Shown: positions 27,189 through 35,423 of the stretch, in pieces
Layout: every line of letters begins with the position of its first letter
Numbering within the stretch: position 1 is the first letter of the stretch
Assembly: GCF_003012055.1 (NCBI RefSeq)
Contig: NZ_JYGE01000002.1
Coordinates: 62,001 to 126,000, forward strand
Reading direction: 5' to 3'
DNA length: 64,000 bases
Source of the DNA: Peptostreptococcus russellii
GTDB taxonomy: Bacteria; Bacillota; Clostridia; Peptostreptococcales; Peptostreptococcaceae
Notes under the pieces: model-generated
The model's input: the letters and a program-made list of their open reading frames with translations, nothing else
Databases searched by the model: none
Told to the model about the DNA's origin: nothing
Translations under genes and position numbers: made by a program

Positions 27189-29007
27189 AGCAATTTCTCT
27201 AGTTATAAATATAGATGTTACTATAGTAAATGAAGATATGAAGAGAATTGCTGGAACTGGTATATACAAGGATAAAATAAATGAAATAATACCAGGAACG
27301 TCAGCATTTAATAAGTGTTATGAAGAAAAGAAAACCCTAGTGATAGATAATCCTAGGAATTCTCTACTTTGCAAACACTGTTATAAGTTGGAAAATTGTA
27401 AGGAAGAAGCCGAGGTTTGTTGTCCCATAATATTTGAGGATAAGTGTTTTGGGGTAATAGGTTTAATTGCATTTGATAGTATTCAAAAAAGTAAAATAAC
27501 GGATAATAAAAATGAACTTCTTATGTTTATTGAAAAAATGGCAAGTTTAATATCTGGGAATTTAAAGGCTGAAATTAAATCCTATCAATACAATATTGAG
27601 AAAGAAAAGATATTAAAAGTTATAGATAGTATGGATAGGCCGCTAGTCTCTACTGATGAAAATGGAGTGATAGACTCATATAATAGCAAATTTAAAGATA
27701 TATTCAAAATAGAAGGAAATCCTATTGGCAAAAATATATCCTTGCTTTTAGATTTTATTAATTTTGATATATTTAAGGATTTAAAAAATAAAAAGAAGCA
27801 TAGTGCAACCTTTTATTCTGAAAAAACTAATGTTAGAGGTATCTATAATATAAATAAAATTTATTATAAAAAAGATTTAAAGGGATTTGTCATAGACTTT
27901 CTAGATAAAAAAGATGCCATAAGAAATTACAATAAAATGAACATAGACTATAAGATGACTATGAATGATATTATTGGTGAATCGGAAATTATGAAGAAGG
28001 TAAAGGATAATGCTCTTAAGGCATCTCAAAGTACATCTACAATTTTAATTACTGGAGAAAGTGGTACGGGCAAGGAATTATTTGCAAGGGCAATACACTT
28101 TCACAGTGATAGAGGTGACAAGCCCTTTATAGCTATTAACTGTGCAGCTATTCCAGAAGAATTATTGGAAAGTGAACTTTTTGGATATGAAGAAGGTGCG
28201 TTTACAGGAGCTAAAAAGGGTGGAAAACTTGGTATGTTTGAGAGAGCAAACAAGGGCACAATATTTTTGGATGAAATAGGAGATATGAGTATACATCTTC
28301 AGGCGAAACTACTAAGAGTATTACAAGAAAAAGAAATTCAAAAAGTTGGTGGTAAGGCAGGTATAAAGATAGATGTAAGAATTATTTCTGCAACCAATAA
28401 AAACTTATTGGATATGGTAGAAAAAGGGATGTTTAGAGAAGATTTATATTATAGGCTAAATGTCTTGCCTATTAATATCCCAAATTTGAGTGAAAGAAAA
28501 GAAGATATACCGCTTTTAGTAAATCATATGATAAAGGTTTATTCTAAGAAACTTGCCAAGAATGTATCTGGGGTTTCGAGTCATATAATGAGCATTTTGG
28601 AGATGTATAATTGGCCAGGAAATATAAGGGAGTTACAAAATGTTATAGAGTTTTGTATAAATATGACAAATGAAAAAATAATTTCTGATGTAGAAATTTT
28701 AAAGAATAGATTTTCTATGGATGATCAGACAGATTTCATCGACTATATTGAAAACAATAGCTATGATACTCAGGAAATTAGCAAAAAAATATCTAAAAAA
28801 AGTGGCAATCTAAAAAATATTGATGAAAATAAAAAAGAAACAATAATTTTTAGGACTATAGAGGATATTGAAAAAGATCAGATATCAAAAGCACTTGAAT
28901 ATTATAGACCTTATAAAAATGATAAGGACAAAGTTGCGAAAGTACTAGGAATATCAAGAGCGACACTATATAGAAAGATTAAAAAGTACAATATAGATAT
29001 AGAGTAA
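27145..29007 (+). CDS. cdsR: Sigma-54-dependent transcriptional activator, CdsR-like
   Basis: 620 residues. The N-terminal sensor (about 1-150) carries a cysteine cluster (CKHCYKLENC...CC...C), then a PAS-like domain (about 155-260). The AAA+ domain holds Walker A GESGTGKE (304-311), the sigma-54-contacting loop GAFTGA (351-356) and Walker B IFLDEIGDM. The C-terminal Fis-type helix-turn-helix is KVAKVLGISRATLYRKIKKY. Such proteins bind upstream sites and use ATP to open sigma-54 promoters. The target is very probably the next gene, a cysteine desulfidase, which has a perfect -24/-12 promoter and paired upstream repeats. This mirrors the CdsR-CdsB pair of C. difficile, so cysteine is the likely signal. 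The sensor cysteines could bind a metal or react with sulfur compounds (inference). Confidence 0.85.
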   Translation: MKLDVIKKEIQKVAEAISLVINIDVTIVNEDMKRIAGTGIYKDKINEIIPGTSAFNKCYEEKKTLVIDNPRNSLLCKHCYKLENCKEEAEVCCPIIFEDKCFGVIGLIAFDSIQKSKITDNKNELLMFIEKMASLISGNLKAEIKSYQYNIEKEKILKVIDSMDRPLVSTDENGVIDSYNSKFKDIFKIEGNPIGKNISLLLDFINFDIFKDLKNKKKHSATFYSEKTNVRGIYNINKIYYKKDLKGFVIDFLDKKDAIRNYNKMNIDYKMTMNDIIGESEIMKKVKDNALKASQSTSTILITGESGTGKELFARAIHFHSDRGDKPFIAINCAAIPEELLESELFGYEEGAFTGAKKGGKLGMFERANKGTIFLDEIGDMSIHLQAKLLRVLQEKEIQKVGGKAGIKIDVRIISATNKNLLDMVEKGMFREDLYYRLNVLPINIPNLSERKEDIPLLVNHMIKVYSKKLAKNVSGVSSHIMSILEMYNWPGNIRELQNVIEFCINMTNEKIISDVEILKNRFSMDDQTDFIDYIENNSYDTQEISKKISKKSGNLKNIDENKKETIIFRTIEDIEKDQISKALEYYRPYKNDKDKVAKVLGISRATLYRKIKKYNIDIE

Positions 29008-29104
29008 ATAGAAAACAAGTATAAAAAAGACAAATATAAGTATAAGAATTTTGATAAAAAAGATATATATTATATTAAAAAATAACTAAGAAAAATATCT
29101 TGAT

Positions 29105-29142
29105 GAAATGATACTTTCTATAACAAATATAAAAAGCAGTAT
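29105..29142 (+). promoter_or_regulatory. Upstream activator site candidate, copy 1
   Basis: A 38-bp element, from GAAATGATACTTTC to AGCAGTAT, shares 35 of 38 bases with a second copy 85 bp downstream. Its ends GATACT / AGTAT form the arms of an imperfect palindrome. It lies about 345 bp ahead of the sigma-54 promoter and fits an enhancer site for the activator. Confidence 0.55.
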
Positions 29143-29189
29143 TAAAGCTATACAGATATAGCAAAAGTATAGTAACAAAAGTTATTGAA

Positions 29190-29227
29190 GAAATGATACT
29201 TTCTATAGCAAATATAAAGAGTAGTAT
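29190..29227 (+). promoter_or_regulatory. Upstream activator site candidate, copy 2
   Basis: Second copy of the 38-bp element, with arms GATACT and AGTATC exactly complementary. The 85-bp centre-to-centre distance is close to eight helical turns, so both copies face the same side of DNA. Confidence 0.55.
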
Positions 29228-29347
29228 CTAAGATATAAGAGAATAGATAAAAATAGTAAAAGTAGAAGGTTAAAAAAGAAATATTGAAATAAAAGCAGAA
29301 AAATAAAAAATAATAAATCCTAAAATGATATAAAAATGTTTCAAAAT

Positions 29348-29394
29348 GAGAAAATATAATATCAAGTTGATAATTATATTTTCTCTATTTTTTT
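29348..29394 (+). terminator. Terminator between activator gene and cysteine desulfidase
   Basis: 13-bp stem GAGAAAATATAAT with its exact complement, inner ATC/GAT pairs, and a T-rich tail. It separates the activator transcript from the sigma-54 promoter 90 bp further on. Confidence 0.8.
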
Positions 29395-29485
29395 ATAAAA
29401 ATAATAAGTAAAAGGAAATAAGCTCAAAGTATTTATAATAGGGTCTATAAACTTATAAAGTCAATATAATTTTAAGTTTATAAAG

Positions 29486-29501
29486 TTGGCATTGTAATTG
29501 C
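29486..29501 (+). promoter_or_regulatory. Sigma-54 (-24/-12) promoter
   Basis: TTGGCA and TTGC have the invariant GG (29488-29489) and GC (29500-29501) separated by exactly 10 bases, matching the TGGCAC-N5-TTGC consensus. It lies about 50 bp upstream of the cysteine desulfidase start. The divergence from consensus is small (A to T after GGCA). Confidence 0.85.
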
Positions 29502-29552
29502 TATTATAATAAGTATAAAAGATATTTTATTATTTTGAAACGGAGGATTATG

Positions 29553-30860
29553 ATGAGAAACTTAAATAAAGAATTTATAGAAATGTTAAAAAATGAGGTG
29601 AAGCCAGCAGTTGGTTGTACTGAACCTGTAGCTCTAGCATTAGCCTGTGCGAAGTGTAAGGAATTATTGGGAGAAAAAATAGTAGAAAATAAAATGTTGG
29701 TAAGTCCAAGTATATATAAAAACGGTATGTGTGTTGGAATACCAGGAACAGATAGACTAGGGTTAAAAATAGCAGCAGCTATAGGTATTGTTGCAGGAAA
29801 GTCGGAAAATGGTTTAAGTGTTTTAGAAGGTACTAGCAAGGAAGAAATCAAAGATGCAGAAGAGTTGATGGATACTGGCAAATTGTCAATTACTCCAGCA
29901 GACACAACTGAAAAAGTATTTATAGAAGTTGAGTTTAAGGGTGAAAGCTCTATTGCCAAAGTTAAAATTATGGAAAAGCATGATAACTTTGTATTGTTAG
30001 AAAAAGATGGAGTAGTTATTTTAAACAAAGAAAACAAGCCAAATACTGCAGTTGAAGATAAAGAAGAGAAAAAAACTTTGATGGACGATGCAACTTTAGA
30101 AGAAATTATAAAAAATGTTGAGTCTTTAAATTATGAAGATATAAAATTTTTAAAAGATGGAGTAGATATGAATCTAAATATGGCAAAAGAAGGTTTAGAT
30201 CATAAGTTAGGTATAGGAGTTGGATACGGTATCAAAGAAAATATGGAAGAGGGTATTATTGGAAATGATATAATAAATTCTGCAATGATGCTAACAGCAG
30301 GAGCATCAGATGCTAGAATGGCAGGTCTTGATATGCCTGTGATGAGCTCAAATGGAAGCGGAAATCATGGTTTAACAGCAATATTACCTATAGTAGCTTA
30401 TGCAGAAAAGTTCCCTCAAAGTGATGAAAGACTTTGTAAAGCACTAGCACTATCTCATATTACTACTGCTTATATAAAGAACTTTACAGGTAGATTGTCT
30501 GCTATGTGTGGATGTGGTGTAGCAGCTGCAACAGGAGCAACAGCAGGTATAGCTTGGTTGATGGATGAAGATATAGATCATATAAGTGGAGCCGTTAGAA
30601 ATGCAGTGGCAGACCTTAGTGGTATGATATGTGATGGAGCTAAGTCTGGATGTGCTATTAAACTTTCATCAGCAGCAGCATCAGCAGTTAGAAATGCCTT
30701 ACTTGCAAAAAATGGAAATTATGCAAAAACAGTAAATGGTATAGTTGCAGAAGATGTAGATACAACTATTAGAAATCTAGGAAAAGTAAGTGATAGAGGA
30801 ATGACTATTACTGATACAATTATACTGGATGTAATGAATGATATGAATAAGGCAAACTAA
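29553..30860 (+). CDS. cdsB: L-cysteine desulfidase family protein (UPF0597/CyuA/CdsB)
   Basis: About 435 residues of the serine-dehydratase-alpha-like UPF0597 family. Members degrade L-cysteine to pyruvate, ammonia and sulfide with a [4Fe-4S] cluster. Visible motifs are VKPAVGCTEPVALALA near the start, GIPGTDRLGLKIA, SSNGSGNHGLTAILP, and the late cysteines in SAMCGCGVAAATGA and ICDGAKSGCAIKLSSA that fit cluster ligands. A TTG (29535) and ATG (29550) are also in frame; CGGAGG at 29541-29546 best fits the ATG at 29553. The sigma-54 promoter and activator gene upstream suggest induction by cysteine. The product sulfide links it to the CoA-persulfide reductase gene 2 kb downstream. Confidence 0.88.
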   Translation: MRNLNKEFIEMLKNEVKPAVGCTEPVALALACAKCKELLGEKIVENKMLVSPSIYKNGMCVGIPGTDRLGLKIAAAIGIVAGKSENGLSVLEGTSKEEIKDAEELMDTGKLSITPADTTEKVFIEVEFKGESSIAKVKIMEKHDNFVLLEKDGVVILNKENKPNTAVEDKEEKKTLMDDATLEEIIKNVESLNYEDIKFLKDGVDMNLNMAKEGLDHKLGIGVGYGIKENMEEGIIGNDIINSAMMLTAGASDARMAGLDMPVMSSNGSGNHGLTAILPIVAYAEKFPQSDERLCKALALSHITTAYIKNFTGRLSAMCGCGVAAATGATAGIAWLMDEDIDHISGAVRNAVADLSGMICDGAKSGCAIKLSSAAASAVRNALLAKNGNYAKTVNGIVAEDVDTTIRNLGKVSDRGMTITDTIILDVMNDMNKAN

Positions 30861-30991
30861 TAAAAAATATAATTAAATATTATTCTGTTTAGAATAATAA
30901 AAATATTAGTAAGTTGGTAAGTATAATAAATATATTAATAACCATAAAAATATATTGAAAAGTCTATAAATAAGAGTATAAATAATATAAA

Positions 30992-31027
30992 AAAGGGATG
31001 CACTGAAAATTTTCAGTGCATCCCTTT
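30992..31027. terminator. Bidirectional terminator between cdsB and hpt
   Basis: Perfect stem AAAGGGATGCACTGAAAA with its complement and almost no extra loop; A/T ends serve both converging genes. Confidence 0.9.
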
Positions 31028-31042
31028 ATTTATAGTGAGATA

Positions 31043-31588
31043 TTAACGCAATTCATTTGTTACGTTAAATATGTAAGGAACATTTCTATACCTATCTTCA
31101 AAATCAAATCCATATCCTACTACAAACTTATCTTCTATTGAAAATCCACAGTAGTCAGGGATAAAATCAACCTGTCTTCTGCTTGGCTTATCTAAAAGTA
31201 CACAAGTTTTTAAACTTTTAGGATTCTTTGCCTTGATATGATTTATTGCAAAAGCCATAGTATTGGCAGTATCAGCAATATCATCTACAATCAATACATC
31301 ATAAGAAGTAATGTCTTTTAGAGTGATATCCGATTGAACCTTTACCTTACTTGCAGGTGATAAAGAGTCACCATAACTAGAAGTTGTCATGAAGTTTACT
31401 CTTAATTGATTTAGGTCTATTTTTCTAACTAAATCAGCACAGAAGATAAAGCTACCTTTTAAAAGAGCAATCACAAGAAGGTTTTTTCCTTTAAAATCAT
31501 TTTTTATTTCTTCGCCCAACTCAGAGATTCTTTTGTCTAGATCATTTTCACTAAACATAATCTCCCATTTTCTTTCATCTATATTCAT
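31043..31588 (-). CDS. hpt: Hypoxanthine phosphoribosyltransferase
   Basis: 181-residue purine salvage enzyme that joins hypoxanthine or guanine to PRPP, giving IMP or GMP. The PRPP motif VLIVDDIADTANTM, the N-terminal LLVIALLKGSFIF loop and the C-terminal VVGYGFDFEDRYRNVPYI are intact and typical of bacterial HPRT. The length is normal. On the minus strand GGAGGAATAA precedes the ATG. It is often next to tilS or ftsH in Firmicutes, which is not the case here; it stands alone. Confidence 0.95.
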   Translation of the reverse strand: MNIDERKWEIMFSENDLDKRISELGEEIKNDFKGKNLLVIALLKGSFIFCADLVRKIDLNQLRVNFMTTSSYGDSLSPASKVKVQSDITLKDITSYDVLIVDDIADTANTMAFAINHIKAKNPKSLKTCVLLDKPSRRQVDFIPDYCGFSIEDKFVVGYGFDFEDRYRNVPYIFNVTNELR

Positions 31589-31747
31589 TTATTCCTCCAA
31601 TAAAACACCTGATTATTAATAATTTTATTTAAGTATTATTTATTATACCATAAATTTAGATATAATATACGGAAAATATAGCTAAATAATAAAAAAATAA
31701 GATTTAAACAGTATTTATAATTTAATTGATAGAAATATAAAATATAC

Positions 31748-31776
31748 TTGACAAATATATTGCTATATCGTAATAT
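31748..31776 (+). promoter_or_regulatory. Putative promoter and operator ahead of the ArsR gene
   Basis: TTGACA (31748-31753), 17 bp, TAATAT (31771-31776). An inverted repeat with arms ATATATT and AATATAT covers the spacer and -10, a pattern typical of ArsR-family operators. The leader to the ArsR start would be about 180 nt; 31589-31747 shows no gene. Confidence 0.45.
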
Positions 31777-31965
31777 ATAAATATACAGAATATCAAATAA
31801 CTAAAAAATATGTTGAAAATTATTAAAAATATAATATCTTGGTAAAATTCTTGTAAGAAATAGTACTAATTAGTTGAAGAAAATACTTTAATGGGTTAAT
31901 ATGTAGAAGTAAAATACCAACCTAAGAATAAAGTATAGCAATTTTTAAAAGGAGAGATTTGATAA

Positions 31966-32295
31966 ATGATGAATGATAAAGATTCAGAAAACTACATAAG
32001 TATGGAAAAATTAGAGAGTTATGCACGTATTTTAAAGGTCATAGCTCATCCAGTAAGATTGTGTATTGTAAAAGGATTAATAGAAAATGGTGGATGTAAT
32101 GTTTCAAATATCTATTCTTGTCTAGGTGTTCCTCAATCTACAATATCCCAACATCTGGCAAAATTAAAGTCAGAGGGGCTTGTAACTGGAGAAAGAAATG
32201 GAAATGAAATAATATACTCAGTTGAAAGTGATGAAGCAAAAAGACTTATTAAGTGCATGATAGAAAGCACAAAATGTGAAAATCTAGAGGATTAG
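31966..32295 (+). CDS. ArsR/SmtB-family regulator, possible sulfur/persulfide sensor
   Basis: 109-residue winged-helix repressor: KVIAHPVRLCIVKGL (helix 2), the recognition helix PQSTISQHLAKLKSEGLV, and the wing GERNGNEIIYSV. It lacks the metal box ELCVCDL of classical ArsR. Instead it has cysteines at 33, 44, 52, 97 and 104. Cys33 in helix 2 and a C-terminal Cys (97 or 104) occupy roughly the places of the disulfide/tetrasulfide pair in SqrR/BigR-type persulfide sensors. The neighbour downstream is a CoA-disulfide/persulfide reductase, which supports a sulfur role. Arsenic or cadmium sensing remains possible. GGAGAG lies upstream of two adjacent ATGs (31966, 31969). Confidence 0.8.
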   Translation: MMNDKDSENYISMEKLESYARILKVIAHPVRLCIVKGLIENGGCNVSNIYSCLGVPQSTISQHLAKLKSEGLVTGERNGNEIIYSVESDEAKRLIKCMIESTKCENLED

Positions 32296-32595
32296 TAATT
32301 CCTCTAAGTAAGAATACTTTAAAATGAGTTTTAAGTATTGATTAAAAGAGTATCTCATTGAAAGGATCAAAGAATAATAAATTAAAGGCAAACAATTGCA
32401 ATTATAAAAGCTAAACATTTGAATATTCAAAAACAGGGTTAGATATGACTTTGTATATTTAAATAGTTTATGTAGACTGACTTTGATCAAGAATTGAGAT
32501 ATTTAAAAAAAGAAAAATATACAGGCAGAAGCTATGGCTTTTTGTTCTAATTAAATTATTTTAAATAATAGGTAAAAATGAGAGGGGAATATGCT

Positions 32596-35130
32596 ATGAA
32601 GAAAATTCTTATTGTTGGTGGCGTAGCTGGTGGAGCAACTGCAGCAGCTCGTTTGAGAAGACTTGATGAAACAGCTGAAATAATAATGTTTGAAAGAGGA
32701 GAATATATCTCTTTTGCAAACTGTGGACTTCCTTATTATATTGGGGGAGTTATAGAAAATAGAGAAGCTTTACTTGTACAAACTGTAGAAGGAATGAGTG
32801 ATAGATTTAATCTAGACATAAGAAACTTCAGTGAGGTTGTGTCAATAGATCCAGATAAAAAAGAAATATCAGTAAAGAATTTGAAAACAAATGAAGAATA
32901 CACTGAAAGCTATGATGAGTTGATACTTTCACCAGGTGCAAGTCCAATTAAGCCTCCAATACCTGGTTTAGATGAAGCTGACAATGTCTTTACTTTGAGA
33001 AATATACCAGATACAGATAGTATCAAATCTTTTGTAGATAATAAGAAGCCAGAAGAGGCAGTAGTCATTGGTGGAGGATTTATCGGTGTAGAAATGGCTG
33101 AAAACTTAGTAGAAAGAGGAGTAAAGGTTCATCTAGTAGAAATGCTAGATCAGGTAATGGCTCCTTTTGACTTTGAAATGGCACAAATACTTCATGAGCA
33201 TATGATAGATAATGGAGTTGACCTAGTACTCGGAGATGGAGTTAACTCTTTCAAGAATAATGGAAAAACAATAGTATTAAACAGTGGTAGAGAAATTTCA
33301 ACTGACCTTACAATTTTATCAATTGGTGTTAGACCTGAAAATTCACTTGCAAAATCTGCAGGTTTAGAGTTGGGTGCAAGAGGACATATCAAGGTAAACA
33401 ATAAGCTTGAAACTTCTAAGCCAAATATATATGCTGTAGGAGATGCTATAGAAACACAGGATTTAATCTATGGTAAAGAAGCGACAATAGCACTTGCTTC
33501 TCCAGCAAATAGACAGGCAAGAATAGTAGCAGATAGAATAAATGGTATAGATGTTAAGTATAAGGGAGTTCTGGGAACTTCTGTTGCCAAGGTGTTTGAT
33601 TTAGTAGCATCTTCAACAGGACACAGTGAAAAGAAGCTAAAGTCTATGGGAATTAATAACTATGAAGCAATCCATATACATCCACTTTCAAATGCTGGGT
33701 ATTATCCAACAGCACAGCCTCTTCACCTTAAATTAATATTTGAAGTTCCTTCAGGTAAGATATTAGGTGCTCAGGCTATCGGTCAAAATGGTGTAGAAAA
33801 AAGAATAGACGTTATAGCTACTGCCATTGCTGCTAAGATGACAGTTAGAGAACTTCAAGATTTAGAGCTAGCTTATGCACCTCCATTTTCTTCAGCAAAG
33901 GATCCAGTCGATATGGCAGGATATGTTGCTACAAATATTTTGGATGGTATGTATAGTTCAGTTCAAGCTAGTGAAATAGATAGTTTGATAGAAAAAGGTG
34001 GATATCTAATAGATGTAATAAAAGAAGAAGAACGTATGCTAGGATATATAGAGGGTTCTGTAAATATTCCTCTTGATGAGTTAAGAGATAGATTAGATGA
34101 AATACCTAAGGATAAGGATATATATGTTAGCTGTCAAGTTGGCTTAAGAGGTTACTTAGCAGGAAGAATACTTTCTCAAAATGGTATAGAATCTAAGAAT
34201 GTAGATGGTGGATACACTACTTATAAATATTTAAATCTTGATAATCAAAAGTACAATCAAGAAGTAGATTTAAGAGGTATAGCTTGTACAGATAATGCTG
34301 AAGTTCTAAAAAAAAAAGTAAATAATAATTCGGAAGTCGTAAATAAAGCTACTTCTAATACAAAGCCAGATAGCGAAATAATAAAAATTGATGCTAGGGG
34401 ACTTCAGTGCCCAGGGCCTATTGCTAGAGTATTTGCAGCTATGAACGATGCTAGTGAAGGACAACAGCTAGAAGTCTTGGCAAGTGATCCTGGATTTGGT
34501 AAGGATATATCGGCATGGTGCTCAAAGATGAACTATCCAATGCTAGAACTAACAAGAGAAGATGGTGTTACTAGAGCCTTGATAGAAAAATCAACTATGA
34601 ATGAAAGCTCTTGCTCTATGATGAAAGAAGCTAACAATATTGTGCAAGGTCAAAGTAATTCAAAAGATGGGGCCACTATGGTAGTATTTAGCGGTGACTT
34701 AGATAAGGCTATAGCATCCTTTATTATAGCTACTGGAGCAGCTTCTATGGGTAAGGATGTTACAATGTTTTTCACTTTCTGGGGATTAAATATACTTAGA
34801 AAAGCTGATGTATCCGTTAAAAAAGAAGGAATGGAAAAAATGTTTGGCAAGATGATGCCAAAAGGTATAGATGAACTAAAAATTTCAAAGATGAATATGG
34901 GTGGAATGGGAACAAAGATGATTAAAGAGGTTATGGAAAAGAAAAATGTAGATAGCCTAGAATTGTTGATGAACCGTGCCAAAGAAATGGGTGTTCACTT
35001 TGTTGCTTGTGCAATGAGTATGGACATTATGGGAATAAAAGAAGAAGAATTAATAGATGGTGTTGAAATAGCAGGCGTTGCAAGCTATTTATCAGACACT
35101 GAAGATTCAAACCTAAACTTATTTATATAA
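32596..35130 (+). CDS. Four-domain CoA-disulfide/CoA-persulfide reductase (reductase-rhodanese-TusA-DsrE)
   Basis: 844 residues in four parts. (1) An FAD/NADH pyridine nucleotide-disulfide reductase (1-~445) has GGVAGGATAAARLRR and the active Cys43 in FANCGLPYYIGG, the CoADR hallmark. (2) A rhodanese domain (~450-555) has loop CQVGLRG, Cys513. (3) A TusA-like domain (~590-670) has ARGLQCPGP, Cys605. (4) A DsrE/DsrF-like domain (~680-844) ends with Cys805 in VACAMSMD. Each part has its sulfur-carrying cysteine, so persulfide sulfur could be passed along one chain. Such fusions reduce CoA-disulfide, CoA-persulfide or polysulfide with NAD(P)H. AGAGGGG (32581-32587) fits the ATG at 32596 better than the in-frame ATG at 32578. 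The ArsR gene lies 300 bp upstream. Confidence 0.9.
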   Translation: MKKILIVGGVAGGATAAARLRRLDETAEIIMFERGEYISFANCGLPYYIGGVIENREALLVQTVEGMSDRFNLDIRNFSEVVSIDPDKKEISVKNLKTNEEYTESYDELILSPGASPIKPPIPGLDEADNVFTLRNIPDTDSIKSFVDNKKPEEAVVIGGGFIGVEMAENLVERGVKVHLVEMLDQVMAPFDFEMAQILHEHMIDNGVDLVLGDGVNSFKNNGKTIVLNSGREISTDLTILSIGVRPENSLAKSAGLELGARGHIKVNNKLETSKPNIYAVGDAIETQDLIYGKEATIALASPANRQARIVADRINGIDVKYKGVLGTSVAKVFDLVASSTGHSEKKLKSMGINNYEAIHIHPLSNAGYYPTAQPLHLKLIFEVPSGKILGAQAIGQNGVEKRIDVIATAIAAKMTVRELQDLELAYAPPFSSAKDPVDMAGYVATNILDGMYSSVQASEIDSLIEKGGYLIDVIKEEERMLGYIEGSVNIPLDELRDRLDEIPKDKDIYVSCQVGLRGYLAGRILSQNGIESKNVDGGYTTYKYLNLDNQKYNQEVDLRGIACTDNAEVLKKKVNNNSEVVNKATSNTKPDSEIIKIDARGLQCPGPIARVFAAMNDASEGQQLEVLASDPGFGKDISAWCSKMNYPMLELTREDGVTRALIEKSTMNESSCSMMKEANNIVQGQSNSKDGATMVVFSGDLDKAIASFIIATGAASMGKDVTMFFTFWGLNILRKADVSVKKEGMEKMFGKMMPKGIDELKISKMNMGGMGTKMIKEVMEKKNVDSLELLMNRAKEMGVHFVACAMSMDIMGIKEEELIDGVEIAGVASYLSDTEDSNLNLFI

Positions 35131-35134
35131 AGAT

Positions 35135-35173
35135 AAAAAGACCGTGATTTAATTTTTAATTGCGGTCTTTTTA
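35135..35173 (+). terminator. Rho-independent terminator
   Basis: AAAAAGACCG pairs with CGGTCTTTTT, with AT-rich inner pairing and a T-tail, immediately after the reductase gene. Confidence 0.85.
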
Positions 35174-35423
35174 TTATCAAAACAAGGCAAAATAGATATG
35201 ATTAAAATACTACTTACTTTGTTGACTAAGCTATAAAAATTGTATATAATTATATATTATGCAGAAATCTAAAAGTAACTTTTCTAACTAATTTTATTTT
35301 ATGTTTTTATAAAAAAGTTATTTTAATTTTGTATATTAAGTTTTGGATAGCTTTGTGGATAAAGCAGCTATAAAGTGGATATTATTAATAATAAGTATAA
35401 ATATAGGAGAGGAAGGTAAAATT

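Noticed and set aside
29535-29552. TTG (29535) as start of the cysteine desulfidase gene
   Set aside because: The ribosome site CGGAGG lies inside that extension and fits the ATG at 29553.
35343-35423. Longer CWB2 protein starting at 35343
   Set aside because: The extension would place 27 residues ahead of a clear signal peptide, and GGAGAGGAAGG fits the ATG at 35424.
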